A stretch of 64,000 nucleotides of DNA from Stieleria mannarensis (GTDB lineage: Bacteria > Planctomycetota > Planctomycetia > Pirellulales > Pirellulaceae). Made by a program: the position numbers and the translations under genes. The stretch is taken from positions 113,858-177,857 of the forward strand of contig NZ_JACEHH010000015.1 of NCBI RefSeq assembly GCF_014154935.1, in the 5' to 3' direction. Numbering within the stretch: the stretch's first letter is position 1; each line of letters starts with the position of its first letter. The notes beneath the pieces were generated by a model that was given only the letters and a program-made list of their open reading frames with translations, did no database searches and was not told where the DNA came from. Of this stretch, positions 52,819-61,825 are shown piece by piece.

Positions 52819-55082
52819 GGTGTGCCTCCCGTGATTCTTCGCCGCGCGAGCAGGTTCTGCTGCAACCACAGCTCGGCGATTAAAGCCACCAACAGGACGA
52901 CCAAGATCACGCGCCAGAGCTCGCGTCCGAACGAACGCGAACGGTCGGCGTCTTGCAACACGGCAGCCGACTCGAAAACACCCGCGTTCAAAATCGTTGC
53001 CAATGCCTGCTGGCGTTCTTCACTCACGTCGACCAACAGCGATTCCGAAGCGTCCACGGTGGCGATTCGCATGATTTCGGCGACGGCAACTTTGTCTGGA
53101 TCTTGCAGGTCGGTCACGCGTTTTTGAATCGTGTATACACCGGGTGCATAGGTCGCGGTCAGCCGGATCGGATCGCCGGCGGTGGGCGGCTGAATCTCGA
53201 ATTGCCCACTCGGCGTGCGGGCGGAGTACGCGGTGCGAGTTTGCGATGTCGGGTCGACGTTCAAAACCGGCCAGTCCTGTTCAGCGATCACGATCGGTTG
53301 CCCGACTTGGATCATCGCGTCACTCCGTTTGCCGGCCAAGTCCAGAACCAGTTGTTGGACCAGTGGCAGAAACACGGGACGCAGCGGCAGATTGGTCCAG
53401 GCCGCGCCCGCAGAAACCGCAAACTGCACGACTGTGCCTTCGCCGACGGCATCCATCACCGCCAACGGGGCTCCATCGGTGGTGCGGAGCAAAACGATGC
53501 GACGGGTCGAATCTCGCTGATCCGCCTGGTCGATCCCCAGCGAGCGGTAGGCGAACAAGTCGACGCCGGAAAACGGGTTGGTGTCGCCCCGCGATAGGAT
53601 TTTCCAGGGCTGGTAGAGCGTCGTGGGCTGGTCGATCGCGAAGGATTGCTCGGGGGCAGCGGAGTCGACGTCGACTTGGCCGACAATCTCGCCCAGCGTC
53701 GCCGGAAAGGTCAACTCGGCATCGTCGCCCCGCCAGAGTTGATTGTAGAGGTCAGGACGCACGTTTCGCCCGTCAAAAACCACCAACGCGCCACCCTGGT
53801 CGACGAAGGTGGCGAGTCGTTGCCTGGCGGCATCGGGAAGTTTTCCGACGCCGCAGAGGATGACGACGCGAGGTTGGTGTTCGGCAAAGGCAGAGTCCAA
53901 CTGTTTGGGTGACACGACGGCGGCGCGAACCGGATCGGGGCGATCATCGCCGCCGAAGGCAAACGGGCTGAGCGCGATCGCCAGAAAGTCGGCTTGGCCA
54001 CCGAGCGGCTCCTTGCTGGGACCGCCTTCGACCAACAACACGTTGACTTCATCGATCACCTCCACCGCGACACGTCGGGTATTGTCGTCGACCAGCACGT
54101 CACCCCGATCGATCGTCGCAGCGACTTCGTGGATCCCGGCTCGGTCGATGGTGTGTGTCAGCCGATTGGTCGACGTTGATTTCGCATCGATCGAGACCAC
54201 GCGGGGTTCCAGCGGTTTTCCGTCGATCGACCAGATCAGCCGCAAGTCGTTGGCGGGAAGGTCGGACGAATTCCGCAGCGTTGCCGTGTACACGCCCGAT
54301 CGCCCGCTGACGACGACCGGAGAATCGATCGAGACCGCATCGACCGAGACGTTGGCCAGATCGTCCCAGCGGGAACCCACGTCCAACAGGTCGATGACCA
54401 GCCGCGTTCCGCCCTCGGTTTCCGCCGCCATCCGATTGGTTTCGGCGATCCGACGGGCGGCTTCCAACGTCGCGGTGTCGACGGCGCCGGATTGAAAGTC
54501 CGACACGACCAGAATCTGACGCCGGGGATACGATCCCTCTTCGGACGCGACGATGGCCGCATCGATCAGTTGGCCGATCGAGACGGCGTTGCCCTGGGAA
54601 TCAATCTTGCGAAGCTTGGCCAACGCATCCGAAACGCCCATCTTGGAAGCGACGGCCCCCAAGCGCGAACTGCGAACCAGCATCACTTCGTCACGCCGCG
54701 TCAGATCGCCCAGCACCGTGCGAATCTCCTGCTTGGCGATCTCGATTCGCGACGGTTCGCCCGGCGGCGTTGCCGACATGCTGCGCGAATCGTCGATCGC
54801 GATGACCAACGTTTTCGGGGCATCACCGGCCAGGGCGCGAAGCCCCGTCCAAACCGGCCGGGCCAGACAGAACGCCAGCAGCACCGGGATCGCACATCGC
54901 AGCAGCAACAGCAACAAATTGGTCACTTGCATCCGCCGCCGATTGACCCGCACCACACTTTCCAACAAGTACATCGCGCCCCAGTCAACCGTCTTGAATC
55001 GGCTGCGGAAGAACAGATGGATGACCAGCGGGATCGTGAACGCCAGCGCACCGAACGCCAACGCGGCATTGAGAAGACTCAT
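52815..55082 (-). CDS. BatA-type membrane protein with VWA domain
   Basis: 755 residues. The N-terminus SLLNAALAFGALAFTIPLVI with IHLFFRSRFKTVDWGAMYLL is the BatA (aerotolerance regulator N-terminal) signature, and two helices are present. A VWA domain follows with the MIDAS motif DDSRSMS. Later parts are an Ig-like beta domain (PVVVSGRSGVYTATLRN), an amidotransferase-like fold (RVVILCGVGKLPDAAR), and a C-terminal membrane helix. The start overlaps the DUF58 stop by 4 bp (ATGA), and the stop overlaps the next VWA gene in the same way. It is expected to be part of a MoxR-dependent envelope complex. Confidence 0.88.
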   Translation of the reverse strand: MSLLNAALAFGALAFTIPLVIHLFFRSRFKTVDWGAMYLLESVVRVNRRRMQVTNLLLLLLRCAIPVLLAFCLARPVWTGLRALAGDAPKTLVIAIDDSRSMSATPPGEPSRIEIAKQEIRTVLGDLTRRDEVMLVRSSRLGAVASKMGVSDALAKLRKIDSQGNAVSIGQLIDAAIVASEEGSYPRRQILVVSDFQSGAVDTATLEAARRIAETNRMAAETEGGTRLVIDLLDVGSRWDDLANVSVDAVSIDSPVVVSGRSGVYTATLRNSSDLPANDLRLIWSIDGKPLEPRVVSIDAKSTSTNRLTHTIDRAGIHEVAATIDRGDVLVDDNTRRVAVEVIDEVNVLLVEGGPSKEPLGGQADFLAIALSPFAFGGDDRPDPVRAAVVSPKQLDSAFAEHQPRVVILCGVGKLPDAARQRLATFVDQGGALVVFDGRNVRPDLYNQLWRGDDAELTFPATLGEIVGQVDVDSAAPEQSFAIDQPTTLYQPWKILSRGDTNPFSGVDLFAYRSLGIDQADQRDSTRRIVLLRTTDGAPLAVMDAVGEGTVVQFAVSAGAAWTNLPLRPVFLPLVQQLVLDLAGKRSDAMIQVGQPIVIAEQDWPVLNVDPTSQTRTAYSARTPSGQFEIQPPTAGDPIRLTATYAPGVYTIQKRVTDLQDPDKVAVAEIMRIATVDASESLLVDVSEERQQALATILNAGVFESAAVLQDADRSRSFGRELWRVILVVLLVALIAELWLQQNLLARRRITGGTP

Positions 55083-55987
55083 CGAATCGTCCGTCTCCTG
55101 GCCGCCACATACTCGTGCAAGACATCGACGAAGGGCTGGTCGGTGGTGATCGGAATCAAATCCACGCGGCTGCGTCGGCTGGCTTCGCGCAAGGCTTCGT
55201 TGTGCTCGGTCAAACGATGTTGGTACGCATCGCGAATCGATGCGGCATCGACGGTCTGCTCGTCGATCGCGGATTCCAAGTCGCGGAATTGGATTCGCCC
55301 CGAAAACGGAAACTCGACTTCGTCGGGATCCAGGATCTGGAAAAAGATGATCTCGTGCTTGTTGGCTCGGAACTGTGCCAGCGACCGAGAGATCGATTCG
55401 GCGTCACCCATCGAATCGGAAAGGATCACGATCAATCCGCGTCGTCCGACTTTGGGAACGATCTTGCGAAACACGCCCCCCAAGTCCGTCTCGCGGCGTG
55501 ATTGTTCGGCGACCAGCGCCGACAAGATCGGTTGCAAGTGTGACGGGCGGCTTCGCAGTGGGACCTGTTGGCGGAGGTCGTTGTCGAAGGTCACCAAGCC
55601 GACGGGATCTTGCTGGCCGAGCATGAAGTAGGCGAACGCGGCGGCCAGCCGAGTCGCATACTCGTGCTTGGACAATCCCTCAAAGCTGCGGGTGCCCTTG
55701 TACGCCATCGAACCGCTCTGGTCGACCAGCAGATGGCAGCGCAGATTCGTTTCTTCTTCGTATTGGCGGATGTACAAGCGATCGCTCTTGCCGAACACCT
55801 TCCAGTCAATATTCTTCAGCTCGTCGCCTTGGACATATTGGCGGTGTTCCTTGAATTCGACGCTGAACCCTTTATGGGGGGATCGGTGCCGTCCACTACA
55901 GTAGCCTTCGACGATTTCCCGCGCCAGGATTTGCAGCCGCGCGACGCGCGACAGTTCCTTCGGTTTGACGAAATCCAAAATCCGCAT
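55079..55987 (-). CDS. DUF58 domain protein
   Basis: 302 residues. The DUF58 signature is complete: SGRHRSPHKGFSVEFKEHRQ, VQGDELKNIDWKVFGKSDRL and LYIRQYEEETNL. A VWA-like fold follows with DQSGSMAYKG and LIVILSDSMGDAESI. DUF58 proteins are regularly encoded after a MoxR ATPase. Here the operon starts with DUF58 and no MoxR gene precedes it within 8 kb; the only MoxR in the window is at 3288. The downstream genes overlap by 4 bp. An 88-bp tandem repeat lies in its upstream region. Confidence 0.93.
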   Translation of the reverse strand: MRILDFVKPKELSRVARLQILAREIVEGYCSGRHRSPHKGFSVEFKEHRQYVQGDELKNIDWKVFGKSDRLYIRQYEEETNLRCHLLVDQSGSMAYKGTRSFEGLSKHEYATRLAAAFAYFMLGQQDPVGLVTFDNDLRQQVPLRSRPSHLQPILSALVAEQSRRETDLGGVFRKIVPKVGRRGLIVILSDSMGDAESISRSLAQFRANKHEIIFFQILDPDEVEFPFSGRIQFRDLESAIDEQTVDAASIRDAYQHRLTEHNEALREASRRSRVDLIPITTDQPFVDVLHEYVAARRRTIR

Positions 55988-56424
55988 GGGGGGCTCGGGC
56001 GGGTGGGCTGGAGGTGATGGGTTGGGGACGATTGGTTCGGTGCTCTGGCGGGTGCCCGCTACGCGGTCAGGGGAGAACAGTTGGGGACAACGGTTCTACA
56101 CTTTCCCGCCCCGCTGGGCGCGGCTGACGGTGCTCCGGCGGGTGCCGCTACGCGGCCAGGGGAGAACAGTTGGGACAACGGTTCTACACTTTCCCGCCCC
56201 GCTGGGTGCGGCTGACGGTGCTCCGGCGGGTGCCCGCTACGCGGTCACGGGAGAACAGTTGGGGACAACGGTTCTACACTTTCCCGCCCCGCTGGGCGGG
56301 ACGCCACTCGAATCAACGGTCACGGGTCACGATTATACCCTGTGCCCCGGTGTGGATTCCGCGAGATCGGCGAAGTTCCTGGGCCCGAAAGGAAGCGATC
56401 GACCCGCGAAACATGCATTGTGCT
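55988..56424. repeat. Upstream gap with 88-89-bp tandem repeat (56039-56308)
   Basis: The landmark ggagaacagttgggg begins at 56072, 56161 and 56249, so the spacing is 89 then 88 bp. Each unit runs through cggttctacactttcccgcc, ccgctgggcgcggctgacgg and gctccggcgggtgcccgcta to cgcggtca. A partial unit precedes the first. The block lies between the DUF58 gene start and the small membrane gene, so it could affect transcription of the operon. Confidence 0.92.
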
Positions 56425-56787
56425 TCATTTGCCACGGCCTACCAACGCGGAAGTGACATTCCGATATGCCAATTGGTCACATTTGGGAAACGGGCGATAG
56501 AAGTCTCGGTGCTGGAGCTGCATCGTATTCGCGATCGCGAGATACACGAAGAGCGCCCCGAGGCCCACGAGTCCAAAGCGATCGACACCGCTTTTCGATC
56601 CCCTGCTGACTCGGTCGGGCTTCAAGCCGCAATAGACCAAGTGATGGGCCCACAACGGCGTGAAAAACACCATCGAGCCGATCAGCCGAGATGTCACCAG
56701 GAATCGAATGGCATCGTTGATCGTCAATGTACAACGTCGGGTTTCAAGAGGAACGCGGAGCAGCATACGGCGATCTCGATCCGCCAT
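56425..56787 (-). CDS. Putative small membrane protein
   Basis: 120 residues from the ATG at 56787 (MADRDRRMLLRV). Two hydrophobic stretches are visible (FLVTSRLIGSMVFFTPLWAHH and VGLGALFVYLAIANTMQL) with an Arg/Lys-rich loop between them. No family was recognised and there is no clear ribosome-binding site. It lies between the DUF1501 stop and the 88-bp repeat. It could be spurious; the hydrophobic pattern and lack of a competing frame are the only support. Confidence 0.4.
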   Translation of the reverse strand: MADRDRRMLLRVPLETRRCTLTINDAIRFLVTSRLIGSMVFFTPLWAHHLVYCGLKPDRVSRGSKSGVDRFGLVGLGALFVYLAIANTMQLQHRDFYRPFPKCDQLAYRNVTSALVGRGK

Positions 56788-56926
56788 GACCCCACGCTGC
56801 CCTTCATAACGGATGGCCGCTGGAGGTGGTGCGATGGCTAAACTTGATGTCCACAACCACATCCGTGGGGCCGCGCTGCTATCGGTGGGCTTCATTCTCG
56901 GCGACAAGGGTGTCGTGCCGAAGGGA

Positions 56927-58372
56927 TCACGCCAGGATTTCGTTGACGACGCGGGCCGGGCGACCGGCGGTCAAGATTTCTTGGCGGCCGTTGTGGTGAA
57001 AGACCAGATCGTTCCAGTCCAATCCGAATTGGTGCAACAACGTCGCCTGGTAATCGTTCGGCGTGACCTTGTTTTCGATCACGCGGTGGCCGAAATCGTC
57101 GGTCGCACCGAACGTCATCCCCGGTTTGATGCCACCGCCGGCTAACCACATGCTGAACCCTTGACCGTTGTGGTCGCGGCCGTCCTTCTCCGGAGCACCC
57201 TGATTTTGTGTCACCGGCAGCCGACCGATCTCGCCACCCCAATGCACCATCACGTCGTCCAACATGCCACGTTGTTTGAGGTCCTGGACCAAGGCGGCCG
57301 AGGGCTTGTCGGTCTTGCGGCAAATCGCCGGCAATGCCGTCCCCAAGTTGCTGTGGTTGTCCCAGGGCTGGCCGTTGAGGAATAACTGCACGAACCGAAC
57401 GCCACGTTCGACCAGCCGCCGCGCGATCAAGCAACGCGTTCCGTATTCTCTCGTTGCATCGTCGTTGATTCCGTATAACTCGTGCGTCGCCTTGGTTTCT
57501 TTGGCGATGTCCAACGCTTCGGCCGCCGCCGTTTGCATCCGGGCGGCCAATTCATAGCTGGCGATCCGGGCTTCCAAGTCACCGGCGCCGGGGAACCGCC
57601 GGGCATGGTTGCGATTGAGTGCTTGCAGGAAATCCAAGTTCTGCCGTTGCGGAACGCCCTGCAGATGGGCCGGCGCATCCAAATTTAAAATCCGCGGCTC
57701 CTTGGGACGCAGCACCGTGCCTTGATACAGTGCGGGCATGAAGCCGCTGGACCAATTGTGGGTGCCGTCGACGGGATGCCCGCCCGGATCAGTCAGCACC
57801 ATGTATGCGGGCAACTCCTGTGTTTCGCTGCCCAGCCCATACAACAACCACGACGCCATGTGGGCTCGCCCGGTGACGCCGGGGATTCCGCCGTGGAAGT
57901 AGCGGATCGACACTTCATGCCCGTTCGCGCCGGTGTGCATGCTGCGGATCAAGCAGATGTCGTCGACAATTTTTGCCGTTTCGGGCAACAACTCGGAAAG
58001 CGCCGTCCCGCACTGGCCGTGTTTGGCGAACTTCCAGCGGGTGCCCATCAGTTTCTTGCTGGCTTCGTTGACGAAACTGAATCCGACTTCGCCATCGTAC
58101 TGCGTGCCGTCGTACTTGGTCAGCTCCGGTTTGGGATCGGTCAAGTCCATGTGCGAGGGGCCGCCGTGCTGGAACAGCGAGATCATCGCCTTGGCCTTGG
58201 GCGGATGGTGCGTCGTCTTGAGATCCAAGTCGAACGACAGCGGTTCTTTGGGAACGTTCTTCGGTTTCGCCGCCGCCTGTTCTTGCTGCAGCAACCAGGT
58301 CAGCGCGACTGACCCGATCCCCAAGGCCTGGCGATTTAAGAAACAGCGGCGTGTGACGGCTTCATTCCACAT
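56927..58372 (-). CDS. DUF1501 domain protein, Tat-exported
   Basis: 481 residues. The N-terminus TRRCFLNRQALG is a twin-arginine-type signal with a hydrophobic stretch to TWLLQQEQAAA. The DUF1501 sulfatase-like fold is shown by ISLFQHGGPSHMDLTDPKPE, GHEVSIRYFHGGIPG, VVERGVRFVQLFLN-like sequence and DVMVHWGGEIGRLPVTQ. Such proteins are hugely expanded in planctomycetes and always paired with PSCyt1/DUF1549/DUF1553 proteins; their substrate is unknown, with polysaccharide or sulfated-compound processing suggested. The gene overlaps the end of its partner by 11 bp, so the two are one operon. Confidence 0.93.
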   Translation of the reverse strand: MWNEAVTRRCFLNRQALGIGSVALTWLLQQEQAAAKPKNVPKEPLSFDLDLKTTHHPPKAKAMISLFQHGGPSHMDLTDPKPELTKYDGTQYDGEVGFSFVNEASKKLMGTRWKFAKHGQCGTALSELLPETAKIVDDICLIRSMHTGANGHEVSIRYFHGGIPGVTGRAHMASWLLYGLGSETQELPAYMVLTDPGGHPVDGTHNWSSGFMPALYQGTVLRPKEPRILNLDAPAHLQGVPQRQNLDFLQALNRNHARRFPGAGDLEARIASYELAARMQTAAAEALDIAKETKATHELYGINDDATREYGTRCLIARRLVERGVRFVQLFLNGQPWDNHSNLGTALPAICRKTDKPSAALVQDLKQRGMLDDVMVHWGGEIGRLPVTQNQGAPEKDGRDHNGQGFSMWLAGGGIKPGMTFGATDDFGHRVIENKVTPNDYQATLLHQFGLDWNDLVFHHNGRQEILTAGRPARVVNEILA

Positions 58373-61300
58373 ACAAGAACTCGTTGGAACTGAGGAGCGA
58401 TTGACACAGGTTGGTCATCGCCTGGGAAACACTTGTTCGTCCCGGCGGAACGGCCTCCGGCATCGAATCCATCGTCCGGATCTGATCGGCAATGAATTCG
58501 ATGGCCATCGTCAATTCATGATTGCTGGGTGGCCGGTTGTAGGCGAGTTCCCAAGCTCGAGCGATCTGACCGGGGACTGCATCGGCGGAGACCGCGGGGC
58601 CGGCAAACTCGGTTTGTGAAGTGAACGTCGCCTCCGATCCGTCTGGTGCGGTCAACGTGATCGTCACCGGCCAAGTGAAGGAGTCCGAACTGTGGTTGGT
58701 GCGACAGTCGGTGATCATGTCGATCGTGTCGCCGGATCGAACGTCGATTGAATCCAGCTTCGTCTCGGCACCGCCGTTGTGCGCGACCCACTGGCCGACC
58801 ACCCCCGACCGATTTGTCACGATGCGTCCCCGCACCCCGTCGCCATTCTTTGCCGGATGATGCAGTTTTCCGCTGATCGAAACGACACCATCGTGCGGCG
58901 CCACCCAACGACGAATCACGGAGCGATCGGCGCCATCGGGGTGTCCACCGGCGGCGTTCACATGCACCCAACCCAGGTCGGCGTCGGGCAGTTTTTCTCC
59001 GCCGCTGTAGTGTGTGCCGGTGAAGTGCGGAAACGCGGTGAATTCGGTCCGGCCGGCGTCTTCGTCGAAACGACCAAAACCATACTGCCAGCGGCTGGGT
59101 TTGGGATCGGGCAGCTCGGGTAGCGATGCGAGTTGTTCGTTGGGGACCGGTCGAGCCTCGCGGGCCGCGCGGTCGGCCAACTTGGCGGATTGGTCAAGAA
59201 TGAATTGTCCGTTCAGCAGCATCAACGATTGCGTCGCCACTGTCGAATGGACTCTGTTTTCGCAATTGGTTTCCATCACCGGTGCGTCAAACGTCTGCAG
59301 CAGTGCGACGGGACGGCTGCGGCGATTCTGGATGTACAGACTGCGCCGGGACTGTGGCCCGTCGACGACGACTTGGCCCGTTTCGTCTTCCTTGATCTTG
59401 ACCGGCGGCCCGAACAGCTGGCGATCCAGCGAACCCGATGCGGCCAACATGCGATCGCGAATCGTTTCCGCTTCCAACCGTCGCAAGGTTCTGGCGTATG
59501 GATTCGGGGATGTCGGAACCACGCGTTGCCGCCACAACGCCGACGACAGGATCGTGCGGTGCAGACGTTTCAGACTCCACCGCTGGTCGATGAACTCGGC
59601 CGCCAGCCAATCGAGTAATTGTGGGTCGGATGGCGTCGCACCGAGTTTGCCGAACTCGCCAGGTGTGGCCACCAGCCCTTTGCCGAAGTGATGCATCCAG
59701 ATGCGATTGACAATCACGCGGGCCAGCAACGGGTTGTCGCGATCGGTCAACCAGCGGGCAAAGGCCAGTCGACGTCCCGTTGATGGCAGCGTGGGGTCAT
59801 CGATCGGAAACACCACGTGATGCCCTTCGGGGGAGGCGACTTGTGGTGCGGCCGGTGCGACGGTTTGCTTCGGTTGGCCCGGGTCGCCACGATGAAACAA
59901 TTTTGTTTCCGGGACGTGTCCGGCCGGTTCGACGAGCGCACGCACGAACTGTTCGGCCGGCTTCTTGGCACGCACCTCGGCGATCCGTTTGCTGATCTCG
60001 GCCAATTGTGTCTTCGATTCGGGAATGTACTGGTACAGATTGCCCGGTGTGATGTTGACGCTGGGGTTGGCCGCCAGCAGTTTCTTTTGCTCTTCGGTTC
60101 GCTGTTTTGCGGGAGTTTCGTAGGCCTTGCGCAGCGAGGTTCGCAGCGGTTCATCGAAGTTGAGCAACTCTTTGTCGAGCGCCTGCTTCATGTACTCATC
60201 TTGTCGCTGTTTCCTCTCCTGCTCGACCGTCTTGGCCTCGGCTTCCACCTGGGCGGCTTGTTCGCGGTCGGCTGCGGTGTACAGGGAGATCAATCGCGCG
60301 TTGGGCGTCTTCCAGGCTTTCCAATCGAGCGCGGGTTCGAACACCGCACGCAGCGCGTAGTAGTCGGTTTGCAGGATCGGATCGTAGCGATGGTCATGGC
60401 ACTGGGCGCAGTGAAAACTGGTGCCCATCAGCGATGTTCCCACGATTTTGATCGTGTCGATCATCACTTGGTTGCGTGCTTCGTCGTTGTTGGCTCCGTT
60501 GCCGGTTCCGTCGGCGGCCATCCTTAGAAATCCGGTTGCGGTCAGCAGTTCGATTTGTTCGTCCGTCAGATCGCCGTCACGCTCCCCCGCCAGTTCGTCA
60601 CCGGCCAACTGCTCGATGATGAATCGGTCAAAGGGTTTGTCATCGTTGAACGCTCGAATGACCCAGTCGCGGTACTTCCATGCCCACGCACGTTCTTGGT
60701 CGGCGACGGTGTAGCCTTCGGAATCGGCGTAGCCCGCGACGTCCAACCAGTGCCTCGCCCAGCGTTCGCCGTAGTGCGGGGAATCGAGCAATTCGGTCAG
60801 CAAGTGGTCGTACCAATCATCACGCGGATCCTCACGCCAGCGTTGCACTTGATCGGCCGAAGGGGGCAGTCCGATCAAATCGAAAAAGGCGCGGATGACC
60901 AGCGTGGTGCGGTCCGCCTGGGGTTCGAAAGCGCTTTCGTGTCCCGCCATCGATTGCAAAACGATCGCATCGATCGGGTTGGCGCCCCCGGAATGATCGG
61001 TCATCGTCGCGACGCTCTCGGGTGCGATCGGTTGGTAGGCCCAATAGGCGCGTTCTTCGGGGGTGATCCCCAATCCGGGGGCGATCGAATCGGGTTCCGG
61101 GCGTGCCGTCGGGGCACCTGCGGCGATCCACCGCCGCAGGATCTCCGCCTGATCATCGGGGACGTTGTGGTCGCCCGGAGGCATTTCGCCCGACAGGACG
61201 CGCTCAAACACCAAGCTTTCCTCGGGTTGGCCGGGCACGATCGCCGTACCGCTGTCCCCCCCGTCTTTCATCAGCCGAACCAGGCGCAGGTCCAAGCCGC

Positions 61301-61478
61301 CTTCGAGTTCCGCGGTGGCCCCGTGGCAGTCGAAGCAGTGGGCGCGAAAAATCGGGCGGATGTGTTGTTCGTAGGTCAAGTCCGTCGACGGTGCTGCATC
61401 GGCCGAAAACAACCGGGCGCATGAAACCCAAGGGCTCATGCAGATCAACAGCATGGTCAAAAACGATGTGCGGGTCAT
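58362..61478 (-). CDS. PSCyt1/DUF1549/DUF1553 protein with c-type heme motif
   Basis: 1038 residues from the ATG at 61478 (MTRTSFLTMLLICMSPW), with a signal peptide ending near the Ala-rich FSADAAPS. The PSCyt1 cytochrome-like domain has the heme motif CFDCH (C48, C51, H52) and SGEMPPGDH. DUF1549 follows (ERWARHWLDVAGYADSEGYT). A charged helical stretch rich in Gln, Lys and Glu comes next (about 420-510), then DUF1553 (RLAFARWLTDRDNPLLARVI, VNRIWMHHFGKGLV, RRSLYIQNRRSRPVALLQTF). A beta-rich insert of about 150 residues (WVHVNAAGGHPDG to VTITLTAPDG) splits DUF1553 near its end. Function is unknown; an extracytoplasmic redox partner of DUF1501 is inferred. Confidence 0.93.
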   Translation of the reverse strand: MTRTSFLTMLLICMSPWVSCARLFSADAAPSTDLTYEQHIRPIFRAHCFDCHGATAELEGGLDLRLVRLMKDGGDSGTAIVPGQPEESLVFERVLSGEMPPGDHNVPDDQAEILRRWIAAGAPTARPEPDSIAPGLGITPEERAYWAYQPIAPESVATMTDHSGGANPIDAIVLQSMAGHESAFEPQADRTTLVIRAFFDLIGLPPSADQVQRWREDPRDDWYDHLLTELLDSPHYGERWARHWLDVAGYADSEGYTVADQERAWAWKYRDWVIRAFNDDKPFDRFIIEQLAGDELAGERDGDLTDEQIELLTATGFLRMAADGTGNGANNDEARNQVMIDTIKIVGTSLMGTSFHCAQCHDHRYDPILQTDYYALRAVFEPALDWKAWKTPNARLISLYTAADREQAAQVEAEAKTVEQERKQRQDEYMKQALDKELLNFDEPLRTSLRKAYETPAKQRTEEQKKLLAANPSVNITPGNLYQYIPESKTQLAEISKRIAEVRAKKPAEQFVRALVEPAGHVPETKLFHRGDPGQPKQTVAPAAPQVASPEGHHVVFPIDDPTLPSTGRRLAFARWLTDRDNPLLARVIVNRIWMHHFGKGLVATPGEFGKLGATPSDPQLLDWLAAEFIDQRWSLKRLHRTILSSALWRQRVVPTSPNPYARTLRRLEAETIRDRMLAASGSLDRQLFGPPVKIKEDETGQVVVDGPQSRRSLYIQNRRSRPVALLQTFDAPVMETNCENRVHSTVATQSLMLLNGQFILDQSAKLADRAAREARPVPNEQLASLPELPDPKPSRWQYGFGRFDEDAGRTEFTAFPHFTGTHYSGGEKLPDADLGWVHVNAAGGHPDGADRSVIRRWVAPHDGVVSISGKLHHPAKNGDGVRGRIVTNRSGVVGQWVAHNGGAETKLDSIDVRSGDTIDMITDCRTNHSSDSFTWPVTITLTAPDGSEATFTSQTEFAGPAVSADAVPGQIARAWELAYNRPPSNHELTMAIEFIADQIRTMDSMPEAVPPGRTSVSQAMTNLCQSLLSSNEFLYVE

Positions 61479-61825
61479 CGTCGATGTCTCGAGAGAGCGA
61501 GTGGGGTGGGAATCGGACGACTTTAGCGAACCGCTCGGCTCGACCGGGACGTCCCGATTGAACCCCCAGCATAATCGAAACCGAAGCCCGGCGTCACTCC
61601 ACCGGTCTCCCCGGAAATGCGGACAAGGGCGTCCCCAAAAGATTGGTTGCAGAACGAGGGCATCGCGATAATGTGGGCGCGACAGGCTTTTGCCCAATCT
61701 TTTTGCCCCCCTTGATTTCCACCGAAACCGAAACCGGGTCGGGATGGTTTAACAACGAATCAGATGAAACTTACTGTGATGGCCATCTTGGTTTTCAAAG
61801 CAATCTTCGAAACATTCGAGTGGTC
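61479..61825. other. Divergent intergenic region, nothing recognised
   Basis: About 350 bp between the starts of the PSCyt1 gene and the TPR/deiminase gene. It must hold both promoters, but no convincing promoter or repeat was found. The reading frame that continues upstream of the deiminase start here has an unlikely composition. Confidence 0.4.
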
